A stretch of 64,000 nucleotides of DNA from Polytrichum commune (taxonomy: Eukaryota; Streptophyta; Polytrichopsida; Polytrichales; Polytrichaceae): positions 37,294,440-37,358,439 of the forward strand of contig OX485807.1 in assembly GCA_950295325.1 (NCBI GenBank), given 5' to 3'. Below are positions 36,436-46,547 of the stretch, piece after piece. Within the stretch, counting starts at the first letter, position 1; each line of letters begins with the position of its first letter. A program made the translations under genes and the position numbers. Under the pieces are notes generated by a model, which searched no databases, was not told the DNA's origin, and worked only from the letters and a program-made list of their open reading frames with translations.

Positions 36436-37960
36436 TTAATGAATATAATTTATATACTTGATATCTTTCCAAGTGATAGGATTTTCACTTTGAAGTTGAT
36501 TTTCAACTCTTGTACAAATTGCTACTTTATTAACCAAGGCACATCCAATCTTGAAATCAGTATCTGATAATGAATTGGAATCAAATTGTAACGTTCCATG
36601 GCTCATATATTTGCTGAATACAAATATACCAGCCCCGTTGTTATTTTGGAGTTTCATATAATGTTGGAAAACTTCAAATTCACCTCCTTTGGGATGTCCT
36701 TCAGTGAACCAACATATAAAAGAGCAGTCAAAATCCAATTTATCGATGTGTGGCTTTATAAAAGAGTTCTTGGACATGTGCAATTGATGCACTTGTGTTG
36801 GATATGCACCTAACCCAATTGGTATACACTTCATAGGTTGAAATTGATTCGTAAAAAAATCTTTAACTGGACCTTCAAATAAATTTAATGCCTTCCACAT
36901 TGCCGTTGCAACAGAATCTGCTATGCGCCTAAAAGCAAGTTTTGTGCTTTGAGGCATGTTTTTACAATCATATGGTACCACGTCTCCTCTTGAACTTCTT
37001 CCTCCATGGGCTATATAGCCATGGCCTACAGACTTGTAACTACCTCTTTTTGGATCTTGTTGATTAGACATCCCTTGAACGGAGGAGTTTGATAATATAT
37101 GTCTGCATCGGCTAATATGCTTTGATATGCAACCAGATCATTGTTCCATATTTCAGGTATATAAATAAATAAAACATGATTCAGTGATAAATCACTTGAA
37201 TTCAATATTTTATCATTCACTACTTTATTATCATCTAGTAATAATAAAGCAGTGGATGTTGTTGGTATAAGATGATTGTCTCTATAAACTTTTTGCCACG
37301 CATTCTCAAATTTTTTATTCTCCCAATATGGTTCTTCTTTTTTATTTTTATCCGTTGGAATGCTTGTGTAGCTAATGATAATTCTCATATCTGTTTTTAT
37401 GTCGAATTGCTTAAAAATAAGTTCAAGATACCCTTTTTGGACCAATGTACATTGAAGTATTTTGTATGAAAGAGGCGTGTTTTAATTGTTTTTTTCACTT
37501 CTTTTCTGTAAAAAACTTTCTAACCCCTAAAAAATATCATGAAAATCCTGTAGACTCCAAATTTCAACATCGTTAGTAATAGACGTATCAAAAATATATT
37601 TTGTATGCTTTGAGAAATTGAGGTTTGATATTTTTTCTTATATTGGACAACGTAATGACTTTTGCAGGCAATCACCACAAATTTTGCGGCAATAATGAAC
37701 GTAATATTGTTGTTTTGTATGAACAGTCAATTCTACCCTAGATGTTGCATCCATAGATATTTTATGGAAATAATGCCACTCTAGGGTTTTTGTACACGGA
37801 ATAACATACAAACGATCATACAACTTCTGAGTGTGTCCAGGAGTTTTACAACCTTTTATAATTGAATCATAAACTCACTCTAAAATCTTTGTAGATTCTA
37901 TGAAGTTAAGAGCAATGACTTGTGCAATTCTAGGTTTTTTGCCTCATGTATCTCAAGCTC
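36436..37960 (-). pseudogene. Decayed gene with a C-terminal 2OG-Fe(II) dioxygenase-like domain
   Basis: A coherent coding sequence of roughly 500 codons. It reads from about 37960 (KKPRIAQVIALNFIESTK) through LYDRLYVIPCTKTLEWHYF and YYVHYCRKICGDC to YWENKKFENAWQKVYRD and then, after a frameshift at about 37070, through a 211-codon open C-terminus. One frame is kept across TGA at 37875-37877, TAA at 37638-37640, TAG near 37530 and TAA near 37487. The C-terminal part has H108-I-D110 followed by FICWF..GHPKGGEF and SH158GT, the H-x-D...H arrangement of 2-oxoglutarate/Fe(II) dioxygenases; assignment to the TET/JBP-like branch is only a suspicion. The AT-rich composition and I/N/K-rich codons match the local DNA. 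Foreign origin is possible but unproven. Confidence 0.55.
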
Positions 37961-38406
37961 AACCATCTCTGCAATAAAATGAATGGTTATAGACTAATAG
38001 AATGTAAGGCACTAAATACTTTGGATATATTTTAATAAATAAAAATCCTCATTATATAGTTACTTGTAAAAGCTTTTACTTTACTTTTCAATTTAAAAGT
38101 ATTAAAAGTAAATGTAAAAGTGTGTATTTAAAAGTTTGACCCTAAATGTAAAAATGTCAATTTAAAAAGTAAAAGTGTGTATTAAATTAAGTAGAAAGTA
38201 AAAAACAAAGACCCCATGTAGTGAATTTTGTAATGAACATAAGCAATCCTTAAACACAAAATAGGGTGAGCTAATTTTTTATAATGAACATAGGGTTGAA
38301 AAAAATTCTTATGTGAGTTATAACTATAGTAAGACATCATAATAATACACCATATTAGGGAATTATATAATTAAACAGTGTTTTCAAATCTAACATCTAG
38401 ACATAA
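37961..38406. other. No gene seen; AT-rich spacer
   Basis: Very AT-rich, with repeated AAAAGTAAA-type words at 38090-38200. It may hold the upstream region of the minus-strand pseudogene or of the divergent ORF. Confidence 0.3.
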
Positions 38407-39162
38407 TATCCCTACATTAAATACCCCTTTAACACACTTGTTCACACAAAGTATAGTGAAGTGTCCCCCCCCCCCCCCCCCCGAGTGCTCAGCGAGCAGG
38501 AGCAACAAGTTTCCAATAGTCCACCATCTTCCAAAGTTCTCCCAATAGTCACATTCCAGGGTCATACCATTTACAAGTCCACGTTAGTTAGCCAATTAAA
38601 TGAAAATCCATATCTATCCAAGGATAGGTTAACTTGCATGAAGAATTCTATTTATTTCAATAACTCCAATGACTACCTTGTTGCATCATCATCCACCACG
38701 TCTATGCTGCTAGGTCTAGGATCTAATGTGGGTGTCTATTTTAAAGACATGCGAGGTTCAACATCTACAGTGAGGGCAACTAAAAAAGGAACCAAGGTTA
38801 GGCCTGCTACTATCAATTCAAGACTAACAAATGGCATGTTTTATATAGGAAGGGTGCAAAAAATGAGGATGAAGGTGGGCAACACATGGGGCATTTGTAG
38901 GCAACCAATCGACTTGATGACGAGGGCAGTTCAAAACGGAAAGATGGGATCTATCTTGCCAATTGCAATGGTTTACTTGTATTGGTTTCAAAAGCATCCA
39001 GGCCACAACAAGTACAGGTATATGGCGAGCGATTGTGTTTGGATTGATGTGGATGCAATCATCTCTACAGTTTTTTTGTCATATTCAACAACTTCCAAAA
39101 TTTACACACTTGATGAAGTTGATGCTAATTCTTTGGTTGAATTTGTCAGTGACCACATGTAG
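38407..39162 (+). CDS. Unidentified ~233-residue ORF, exon-like
   Basis: Open from 38407 to a stop at 39162. There is no ATG before the run of C (38466-38482, coding Pro), so the true start is an upstream exon, a non-ATG codon, or lost; the first internal ATG is near residue 60. The protein has a proline/serine-rich N-terminus and a better-structured C-terminal part (VGNTWGICRQPIDLMTRAVQ, HNKYRYMASDCVWIDVDAII). I do not recognise the family. It is divergent from the dioxygenase-like pseudogene 0.45 kb away, and the two might be parts of one vanished element; that is inference. Confidence 0.4.
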   Translation, partial: YPYIKYPFNTLVHTKYSEVSPPPPPRVLSEQEQQVSNSPPSSKVLPIVTFQGHTIYKSTLVSQLNENPYLSKDRLTCMKNSIYFNNSNDYLVASSSTTSMLLGLGSNVGVYFKDMRGSTSTVRATKKGTKVRPATINSRLTNGMFYIGRVQKMRMKVGNTWGICRQPIDLMTRAVQNGKMGSILPIAMVYLYWFQKHPGHNKYRYMASDCVWIDVDAIISTVFLSYSTTSKIYTLDEVDANSLVEFVSDHM

Positions 39163-41837
39163 TTTTCTCCATTTTGTTTTACTTGGTGACACATGTGGAA
39201 CTCTTGCCAAGTTATTTGAAATTCAGTTTTGCAATTTCAGGCTCTAGTTGTATTGGTTGTGGCTTTTAATGTGCATGATCAGATCAACTTGTTATACGGT
39301 AGTGTGCAAATTTTTCACATGTATGAGCACTCATTGACTTCCTCGCAAGGCTTGGCGTTGTTTTCTTGCTGTAGTTCATGGACAACCTAAAGCACTCCCT
39401 GTTGGCTTTTGTTTTGTTGCGATCTCTTCTCTTGTAAGTTTGGCCCACATTTTTCCTCCTCACCATTGTTTGTTGTCTTTGTGGAGGACATGAACTTAAA
39501 ATTGTGCCTCACAGTGTTGGATTTTGTGTCGAATTTTGTGCACTAAGTTGTGATTGACAATTTGAATTACAATTTTCATCTCAACTATGTTTATGTAGTT
39601 GGCATTTGGAAATTTTCCTTTGAGATCTTGAATCAAACCTAAGTGGTAGAACATACTTACATTTGAGTCAAATCGGGCATGTTGAGTGCATAAAGGATTG
39701 ACGTCTATTTCATATCATGTCTCTTATGCTTTAATAGACCAAGAAGTAAATGGAAGAGTTTGCCTCATTAATGGAAGGGTCCACAGGTTTTTATAAAATT
39801 TGGAAAATGTTTGAAGGCCATATTACTCTGATGCATTCTATGAAAGGAAAGTCTTTAATGTCTTTCTCAATGGAAAGTGCAAGTGGATTGAGGGAACCCA
39901 TCTCTTGTAAGATATGAAATGGGCGATTTGTGCAATATGAGTAACAAATATGAATTGTGCACGTAACCATTTTCCTCATACTTTTTGGAGCTCATATGAT
40001 CTTGTTCATTAGAATTATCATACATCAACTCAAAGGAATTTTTTTCCCGCCAAAATTTGGTTGTTTTGCATACAACACCTTCCATGTTCGGTAAGTTTTT
40101 GGTGGATGAATGAAGATTAATGCCATTTAAACCATATTAATACTAGGGTGATTTTACTTAGGTATGAATCTATTGCATGACACATAGACCCATATGGTAT
40201 TGAATAACAGATACTTCATCAAATAGCATACCAAAGTGGTATTAAAAATGATGAAATTTGCATCAATGTCTGGGAAATCTTTGGATGTAATTAATCGATA
40301 TCCCAGCGTTTCCAAGTCCTACATGTTACATGTGACATCTTTTGGTTTATTGTTGTTTAATTGGGAATCATCCTCTGAACATGTTGAATGGCTTCTTTTC
40401 AGGTGCAATAGCTGCAGATCATCAATGGCTCCTTTACAAGCAATCAATGGGCCATAGAAAATTAAGGTCTCAGTCCTTTAAGGCCAATAATTGTGGGAGG
40501 TACTTTGAAAGAATAAGGTTAAGTGAATTGCAATACAACCAATTAGTGGCTCCGATTCAGAATGTCCAACCATTGCATACTAGAAATGTTCATGTTTGAG
40601 CTTTAAAGACCAAATTGGACTGAATTGGACCCGCAAGGGGCTGGATACATTGTGTTTCTAAACACAAATTGACTTCTATATCATATTTGACTGTATTTCA
40701 TAGTCTAAGACAATGCTTCAATTGCAAGCCTTTGCTTTAGGTTTATTGTTTTGATTTACTTCATGTGAGTTTAGCATTGTGGCTGAACTTCATAATTCAT
40801 GGTTGTAAGAAGAGAAATGTCTTTCATGAAAAAAAATGTCACTTACAGAACCCAAAAAAATGGGGTGTATGAAATAAAATGCGGTGTAAGAAAAAAATGG
40901 ACAACAAGTGGCTCTGAGAAAAAAAAATTGGGGTAAAGTTCAAAAACTGGTTACTTGGGGTATAAGAAAAAAAATGTAGTTTAAATAAATAGGGAATTTT
41001 TAAATGATTCCACCAAAAAATTATGATGACTAATAGGGTGTATTAAAATACAAGCATTTACCTTTATTTTGAGAAATTCCATACCTTATAACCTTTTCTA
41101 GAAGGTAAATAGCCCCCCGACAAATAAGTCTTGAGCGCACGTGTATGCATTAATTAAAGAGGGAGTGACCTCCCCATGATGCGAACTTGTCCTTCTTAAT
41201 TTGGGACATTATCAGCAATTGACGTGAACTTATCCTCCTCATGGCATATAGTTTTCTATTGAGGTTAGAGCATCAGGTTGCTCGTAGTCATAGGTTGTTA
41301 GAGGTATATAAAAGAATAAGGGTTGAATAAACCCAAATGGTTTGTAAGAAGTGGGAGTTGAGATATTTCATATGCATTGTATGAACCAAAGAGGAAAAGT
41401 GCAATAAAGAGCAACTTAAGAAGTGGAGGTGACCATCTTATTCCAAGCATTGTTCATATGCATTTGTGTATGTGTATTTGCTTGTGCAATTTGATCTCTA
41501 GTTTTATTATGCTTCAATAGGTTATGAGCACACTCATGCAAGTCATAAATTTAGAGATTTGATTGCTAGTTGATTAGAGAGTGAATCTTCAGTGGTTATG
41601 GTGCTTGGAGGAGTTTTTGGGGTGCTTCATATTGGAGGTACATTGGTACACGTTTGGATCATTGGTTGGTGCTTGGAGGTTTGTAGGTTAGAGCAATGTG
41701 CGTGTACAAGTGCATATTTAGATCTTGTAAGTGTTGATTCCATGTTTCTAATGCTTAAATGAATATTTCATGTAATTTAATGTTAATTTGAGTTGGTTGA
41801 GTGCAATTGTGCATATTTGAGGATATTGAAGATCGTT
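39163..41837. other. No gene recognised
   Basis: Short frames only, for example at 40236-40600 (plus) without a known motif. A weak family-C repeat relic lies at about 40275-40345, and the inverted repeat-E terminus at 41160. A-rich low complexity at 40850-40970. Confidence 0.35.
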
Positions 41838-42375
41838 TGAGTTGAAAATGATCTTATTTAAATGGATGGAGGGTGCAAAACACATTTGAATTGAAGAGGG
41901 CATGATTTAAGTGGTTTGAAGGTGCAAAGGCACATTAGAGTTGAAGAAGGCTTGATTTGAGTGGTTTGAGGGTGCAAGTGCACATTAGAGTTGAAAAGGG
42001 TATGATTTGAAGGTGCAAAAATATATTTGAGAGCAAGAGGGCTCATTTGAATTTAAAATGTTATGATGTGAGTGGATCGAGGATGCAAAGGCACATTTGA
42101 GACCAAGTGGGCTTATTTGAATGGATTGAGGGTACAAAGGAATATTTAAGAGCAAGAGCAAGAGCAAGAGGGTGTGACTTGAGTGGATTGAATGTGCAAC
42201 GAGAGCAAGAGGCCTCCTTTAAATTCAAGAGGATACGACTTGAGTGGATTAAAGTGCAAATGCATATTTGAGAGAAAAAGGGCATGGCTTGAGTGGATTG
42301 AGGGTCCAAAGGCACATTAGAAAGTCAAAAGGCCCAATTTGAGTGGATCGAGGTGCAAGGACACATTTGAAAATA
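41838..42375. repeat. Minisatellite with ~49-bp unit, about ten copies
   Basis: Core GGTGCAAAGGCACATTTGAG recurs at about 41872, 41921, 41970, 42011, 42082, 42131, 42192, 42253, 42302 and 42351; most steps are 49 bp, others 41, 61 or 71. Long minus-strand frames through it simply reflect the repeat. The array ends exactly where the GC-rich hairpin region begins. Confidence 0.75.
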
Positions 42376-42380
42376 AAAAG

Positions 42381-42540
42381 GCCGGACGTTAAAGTACCCC
42401 CTACGAACTTGTAGGGGGCAGTCCCAGGCAAAAAATGCCCTGCCCGCCCGTCAACGACCCGGTGACCGGACGCGCCGGTCACCAATGGATGGAATGACGT
42501 GGGACGTGACTTGCGGGCGGACGGGTAGGGTTTTAGACTG
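42381..42540. other. GC-rich hairpin cluster, possible MULE terminal region
   Basis: Three hairpins in under 100 bp: CCCCCTAC-gaactt-GTAGGGGG (42397-42418, perfect 8-bp stem), GGCA-aaaaa-TGCC (42427-42439), and GGTGACCGG-acgcg-CCGGTCACC (42461-42483, perfect 9-bp stem). The words CCCGCCCGTC and GCGGGCGGACGGG follow. Composition is quite unlike both flanks. It could equally be an unrelated GC-rich insertion. Confidence 0.45.
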
Positions 42541-43733
42541 AGGGTCGCGTCCTTCGAGACTAATAATGCCGCCCTCCTGCGTCTCTCGAGACAGAGGTTG
42601 TGTCCTTCATATTGTGTCTCTCAATGGCAAATCTTTCACATGTGTGCTTGTAGTTTGATGTCTAGTGATTTGAGAGTGATTGATGTTGTTGAGAGATTAG
42701 ACATATTTTGCGTGCATTTTGCTGTCTCTTCGCCATCTAGGGTTTAGGGAAAGTAGTAATTGCTGTAAAGCATTGATTGCTGGAAAACATTGATTGCAAG
42801 GGTGATTCATGAAGAGGTTGAGTGCTTGCATTTTGTAAAAGAAGTGCAGATTTGCTGTCTCTTCGCCATCTAGGGTTTAGGGAAAGTTTAGATTGCTGGA
42901 AACCATTGATTGCAAGGGTGATTCATGAAGAGGTTGAGTGCTTGCATTTTGTAAAAGAAGTGCAGATTAGGTGTACATTGAGTGCAGATTTGAGGGGATA
43001 GTATCATTAGATCATGCTTTGATTCACATTGAGTGCACTGGTTTGGTGAGAAGTTCATTCGCCACTTAGGGTTTCGGCCATTGAGTGAGGCGTCCCTTCG
43101 CCATCAGCCACGTTTAGATCTCTTTCATCATAGCCCATTCATCATCTGTGGACCATACATTATTAGGGTCAAGGGTTGAATTCTGGAGGTTTTTTGGGTT
43201 CATTTTGCTCTTTGATCAGATTCGAGTATGCATTTGTGATGGCTTCAGGAGTTCGTGATAGGAAGAGTTGCTGAGGGGCGTTGTGTCATTTGTGCAAGAG
43301 TTTAGGTAAGCAGATAGGGTTTAGTTTCACAAGACGGTTGTTTCTTGGATTCGGTGCCGCTGGAGGAGCTTCAGGTTTGTGTCTTCTGCGCTGGAGGAGC
43401 TTCGGTGGAGTCTCTTCTGCTCTTTCTTTCTTTTAGACAACACCAAGGAGATTAGGGATTAGTGCACTGGATAGGCAGATTTTCACAAACGCTTGAAGTG
43501 TTTGATTCGGCGCCGTATAGGGTTTAGGGTGGTTGAGGGTTTCGGTGGACTCCCTTGTGCGGTGCATTCTTGTGCGCTGATCTCTTTCTTTGTTTTAGGA
43601 TTCACCAAGGAGATTACAAATTACTGCAGCAGGTAGGCGGAGTTTCAGAAAAGAGAGAATATTTTTTAGATTCTTAGAGTCGGGGCCGTATATTTCAGCG
43701 CTGGAGGAGGTTTTGGGTTACTCTGTTGGGGTG
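42541..43733 (+). repeat. Repeat-rich leader upstream of the protease gene
   Basis: Holds a tandem duplication (about 42720-42852 and 42853-42966) with period ~133 bp: CTGTCTCTTCGCCATCTAGG ... GTAAAAGAAGTGCAGATT. Diverged repeats with GCGCTGGAGGAGCTTC and CACCAAGGAGATTA follow, along with several AGGGTTTAGGG (telo-box-like) motifs. Without the Ty3 insertion this leads directly into the sequence 85 bp before the protease ATG, so it is the natural 5' UTR/promoter region. No ORF supported. Confidence 0.6.
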
Positions 43734-45638
43734 TGTGAGCCCAAAAGGGTGCCCACATTTAGTCTTAGACCCTTGAAACGTTAGTTGATGCACTTTGAAG
43801 TAGCATGTTACTTCACAAAAATATAAAAAGAGTGAAATGTTAGTCTTAGAAGTACCATGTTGTAAGAGGCTAGGATGTGAGTTGTTATTGTGTTTTTACC
43901 TTCGGAAGGATTTGAGTGAATGAGGATAGGTAAGGAGAACTTGGATTGAATAGTTAGTGAGTAGGCTAGTACAAATGGATGGAGACAACCAAAGTGACTC
44001 AAGAGGCAAGTGCATTCGAATTGGGATGAATGGAGGATCACATGGAGCGCACAAGTGGACCACCTCATCATGGCCACTTAATGGGGAAGGCCCAAGGAAG
44101 AATGCAAGGTGGAGGATAAGCAAATTCTCAAAGCACCAATCAAATCACGAGTTAAGCATCGTGGTTTGAATTAAGTGGTGAGCGACGATTTGGGAAAGTA
44201 AGGGGAGAAAGTTATGGCGGCGGAAAGCGAAGGAGGCTAAGTTTGGATTGAAGCATCCCAAGTTTGGTAAAGTGTGGTAGGTAGAAAGCCAAGGCTAGTT
44301 AAATGTTCGAATTAGGATCCTTGTTGATCATTTGAGGGAGGAAGGCTTAGAAGATAGGATTGGCGCCTACTAAGTAGGAGGAAATCTCAAGGGCTTATCG
44401 TGAGCCTTGAGGGTGCTCACCCCCTCAAGCTTACTATATAATCCCTCATTCTTCCCTCACTCATCCTCTCTTTCCTTTGTGCTCCAAGGCACCCCACGAG
44501 TTATAAGTGTGGGTGTGGGAAGCCATATTGGAGCACATGTGTGTGCTTAGTTTTTAGTTTGAGAGCCAAGGCTTGTTAGCCTTGAAGAGGGCTTGACCTC
44601 TTGGTAGAATTAGTGTTGACGTGAAGGATTTTAAAGTTAATTCATGATTCCAATTTGTGGTACTTTAAGTTCATGTTTTGAATACACGTGGTTGCAAGTT
44701 CCATGTTTAAGAGTTGAGCACTTGATGTTGTGATGAGTGCAAAAATATACTTGTGTGGATTAGTTAGTCTTAGTGAAGTTAGGAAATTCTCTCTCCCCCT
44801 CTCCTCTCTAGGATTTTAGGATTTTAGGATTAGAGAAGAATTGTGTGATTAGAAAGGGGTTGTTAGTAGAATTAGGGAAATTAGGTAGGAAGATTAGTTA
44901 AGGGCTTGAATAATTAGTGAGGTAGTTGGGGATTACAACTACAAAGTTGTGGGTTTATGAAGGAGCTGGGTTTATGAAGGAGCTGGGTTTGTTTAGTTAG
45001 AAAGTAAAGAGCTGGGTTTATGAAGGACCTGGGTTTGTTTAGTTAGAAGCTAAGGAGCTGGGTTCATGAAGGAGCTGGGTTTGTTTAGTTAGAAAGTAAA
45101 GAGCTGGGTTTATGAAGGACCTGGGTTTGTTTAGTTAGAAGCTAAGGAGCTGGGTTCATGAAGGAGCTGGGTTTGTTTAGTTAGAAGCTAAGAAGCTGGG
45201 TTTATGAAGGAGCTGGGTTTATGAAGGAGCTAGGTTTATGTAATTAGAAAGTAAAGAGATGGGTTCATGAAGGAGCTTAGTAGATAGCCTACCTAATTAG
45301 CTCATAGACAAGTAGTTAGTTACATTATGCTAGTTAGTGTTATGTGTGGCTTTCACAAGTAAATGTATTTGAGATTGACTATAGAGAATAGTGTTTTTTT
45401 TAACACTTGCATCCTCTCTTTAAAAATAAACCACGTGCACAACTTAATGGAGAATGTGGAGCACTCTCGCGATGGCAAGACAAAGGAAGCAAAGACCAAA
45501 GTTAAATCCAAGACCACTTGAAGGGTGAACCTTGCACTATGGACTCATCCAAGTCCAAATCCAATACCGCGGAGGAATGTGAGCCCAAACCCACTACTCG
45601 GACTACGGACGCTTAAGGGTGGGGGGTTTGGCCTCACA
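43734..45638 (+). repeat. Ty3 element 5' LTR
   Basis: 1,905 bp. TATATAA at 44435-44441 is a likely core promoter, preceded by a stem-loop CTTGAGGG-tgctcac-CCCCTCAAG. AATAAA at 45425-45430 is a likely poly(A) signal. About 44950-45260 is a minisatellite of GGAGCTGGGTTTATGAA / GTTTGTTTAGTTAGAA units; it has one 17-bp unit more than the 3' LTR. Confidence 0.95.
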
Positions 45639-45642
45639 TAAT

Positions 45643-45660
45643 TGGTGCGTCCGCCGGGAG
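45643..45660 (+). promoter_or_regulatory. Putative primer-binding site
   Basis: TGGTGCGTCCGCCGGGAG starts four bases after the 5' LTR. TGG complements a tRNA CCA end, and CCGGGA resembles the complement of a T-arm. It is not the initiator-Met type (TGGTATCAGAGC). The cognate tRNA is not identified. Confidence 0.6.
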
Positions 45661-46547
45661 CGAAGCGGAAGGTAGTTACAAGACTTGGAGGCGACTAGGA
45701 GACTTGGAGGCAACTAGGAAAAATTGGAGACACAAACTTGAGAGAAGGGAAGGAGCACCCGAAACTCGGTAAGTATTCTCTCTTTGGGTTACATTTGAAT
45801 TCATTGTATTTCAACTATTCCTTGGAATGAATTGCATTATCAATTACGCAAATTCATTTTTGAGGAAGGAGCGCGGCGAAGGTACGTCCTCAACCTTTTT
45901 GGGGATTTGCTAAGAACTTAAAAGGAACCTATAACCGAGTAGCTCATTAAAACATTAGAGGGTAAATTCACCTTAGGACATTGAACTTTGACACTCACCT
46001 CGGGGTGAGTCTCAAAGTTTTGGGAGTTGTCATTTCATGCTCTAGATTAAATTAATATTTCTCAAAGTTTATGGTGTTGTTACATTGAGTCACGATTGAG
46101 GGGAGTGCTAACTCACAGGGGGATGCGATTGCTCAAGGTATGTTTATTTCTTCAAAGTGAACTCATTAACTAATTAAGGAATGCCTTTTGTACTCGTGAT
46201 TGTTGTTATCCGTTGTAGAGGGTAATTCCCGAATTGTGGATGGTGTGAGAAGTTGAAGGGTGAAGCCTCGACTTTTAACATAATCTACTCGGAAGGTCAC
46301 CCCCTCACAATCGGTATTGTGGTGAGTGTTAATTTGCGGGAAGGTGCGGAGGTGATGCTCCGACTTAACCAAAAAATTAACATGAACATGCCTATCCCCT
46401 ATTGGGATTCTTTCACATAAGTGGGCTTGCAGGTTCTTTTCCTCACCTCCTAAAAAAATTATAACCACACCAAGACAAGTGAAAATATTAAGAGGGGAAT
46501 TGCTAGGATTATGTGTGGTCAAGTGAGGGTCGATCGATTCTTATGGA

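Noticed and set aside
41838-42375. CRISPR-like array
   Set aside because: The units are contiguous diverged copies without unique spacers, in a plant nuclear context.
41838-42485. Overlapping minus-strand frames with repeated CTFKPL-like words
   Set aside because: They follow the ~49-bp minisatellite units and lack any conserved domain.
43808-44169. Small frames repeated at 52923-53284
   Set aside because: They recur only because they lie in the two LTRs; they are non-coding LTR sequence.
46166-46522. Minus-strand 118-codon frame in the Ty3 leader
   Set aside because: No motif; antisense genes in this position exist in some retroelements, but nothing supports one here.
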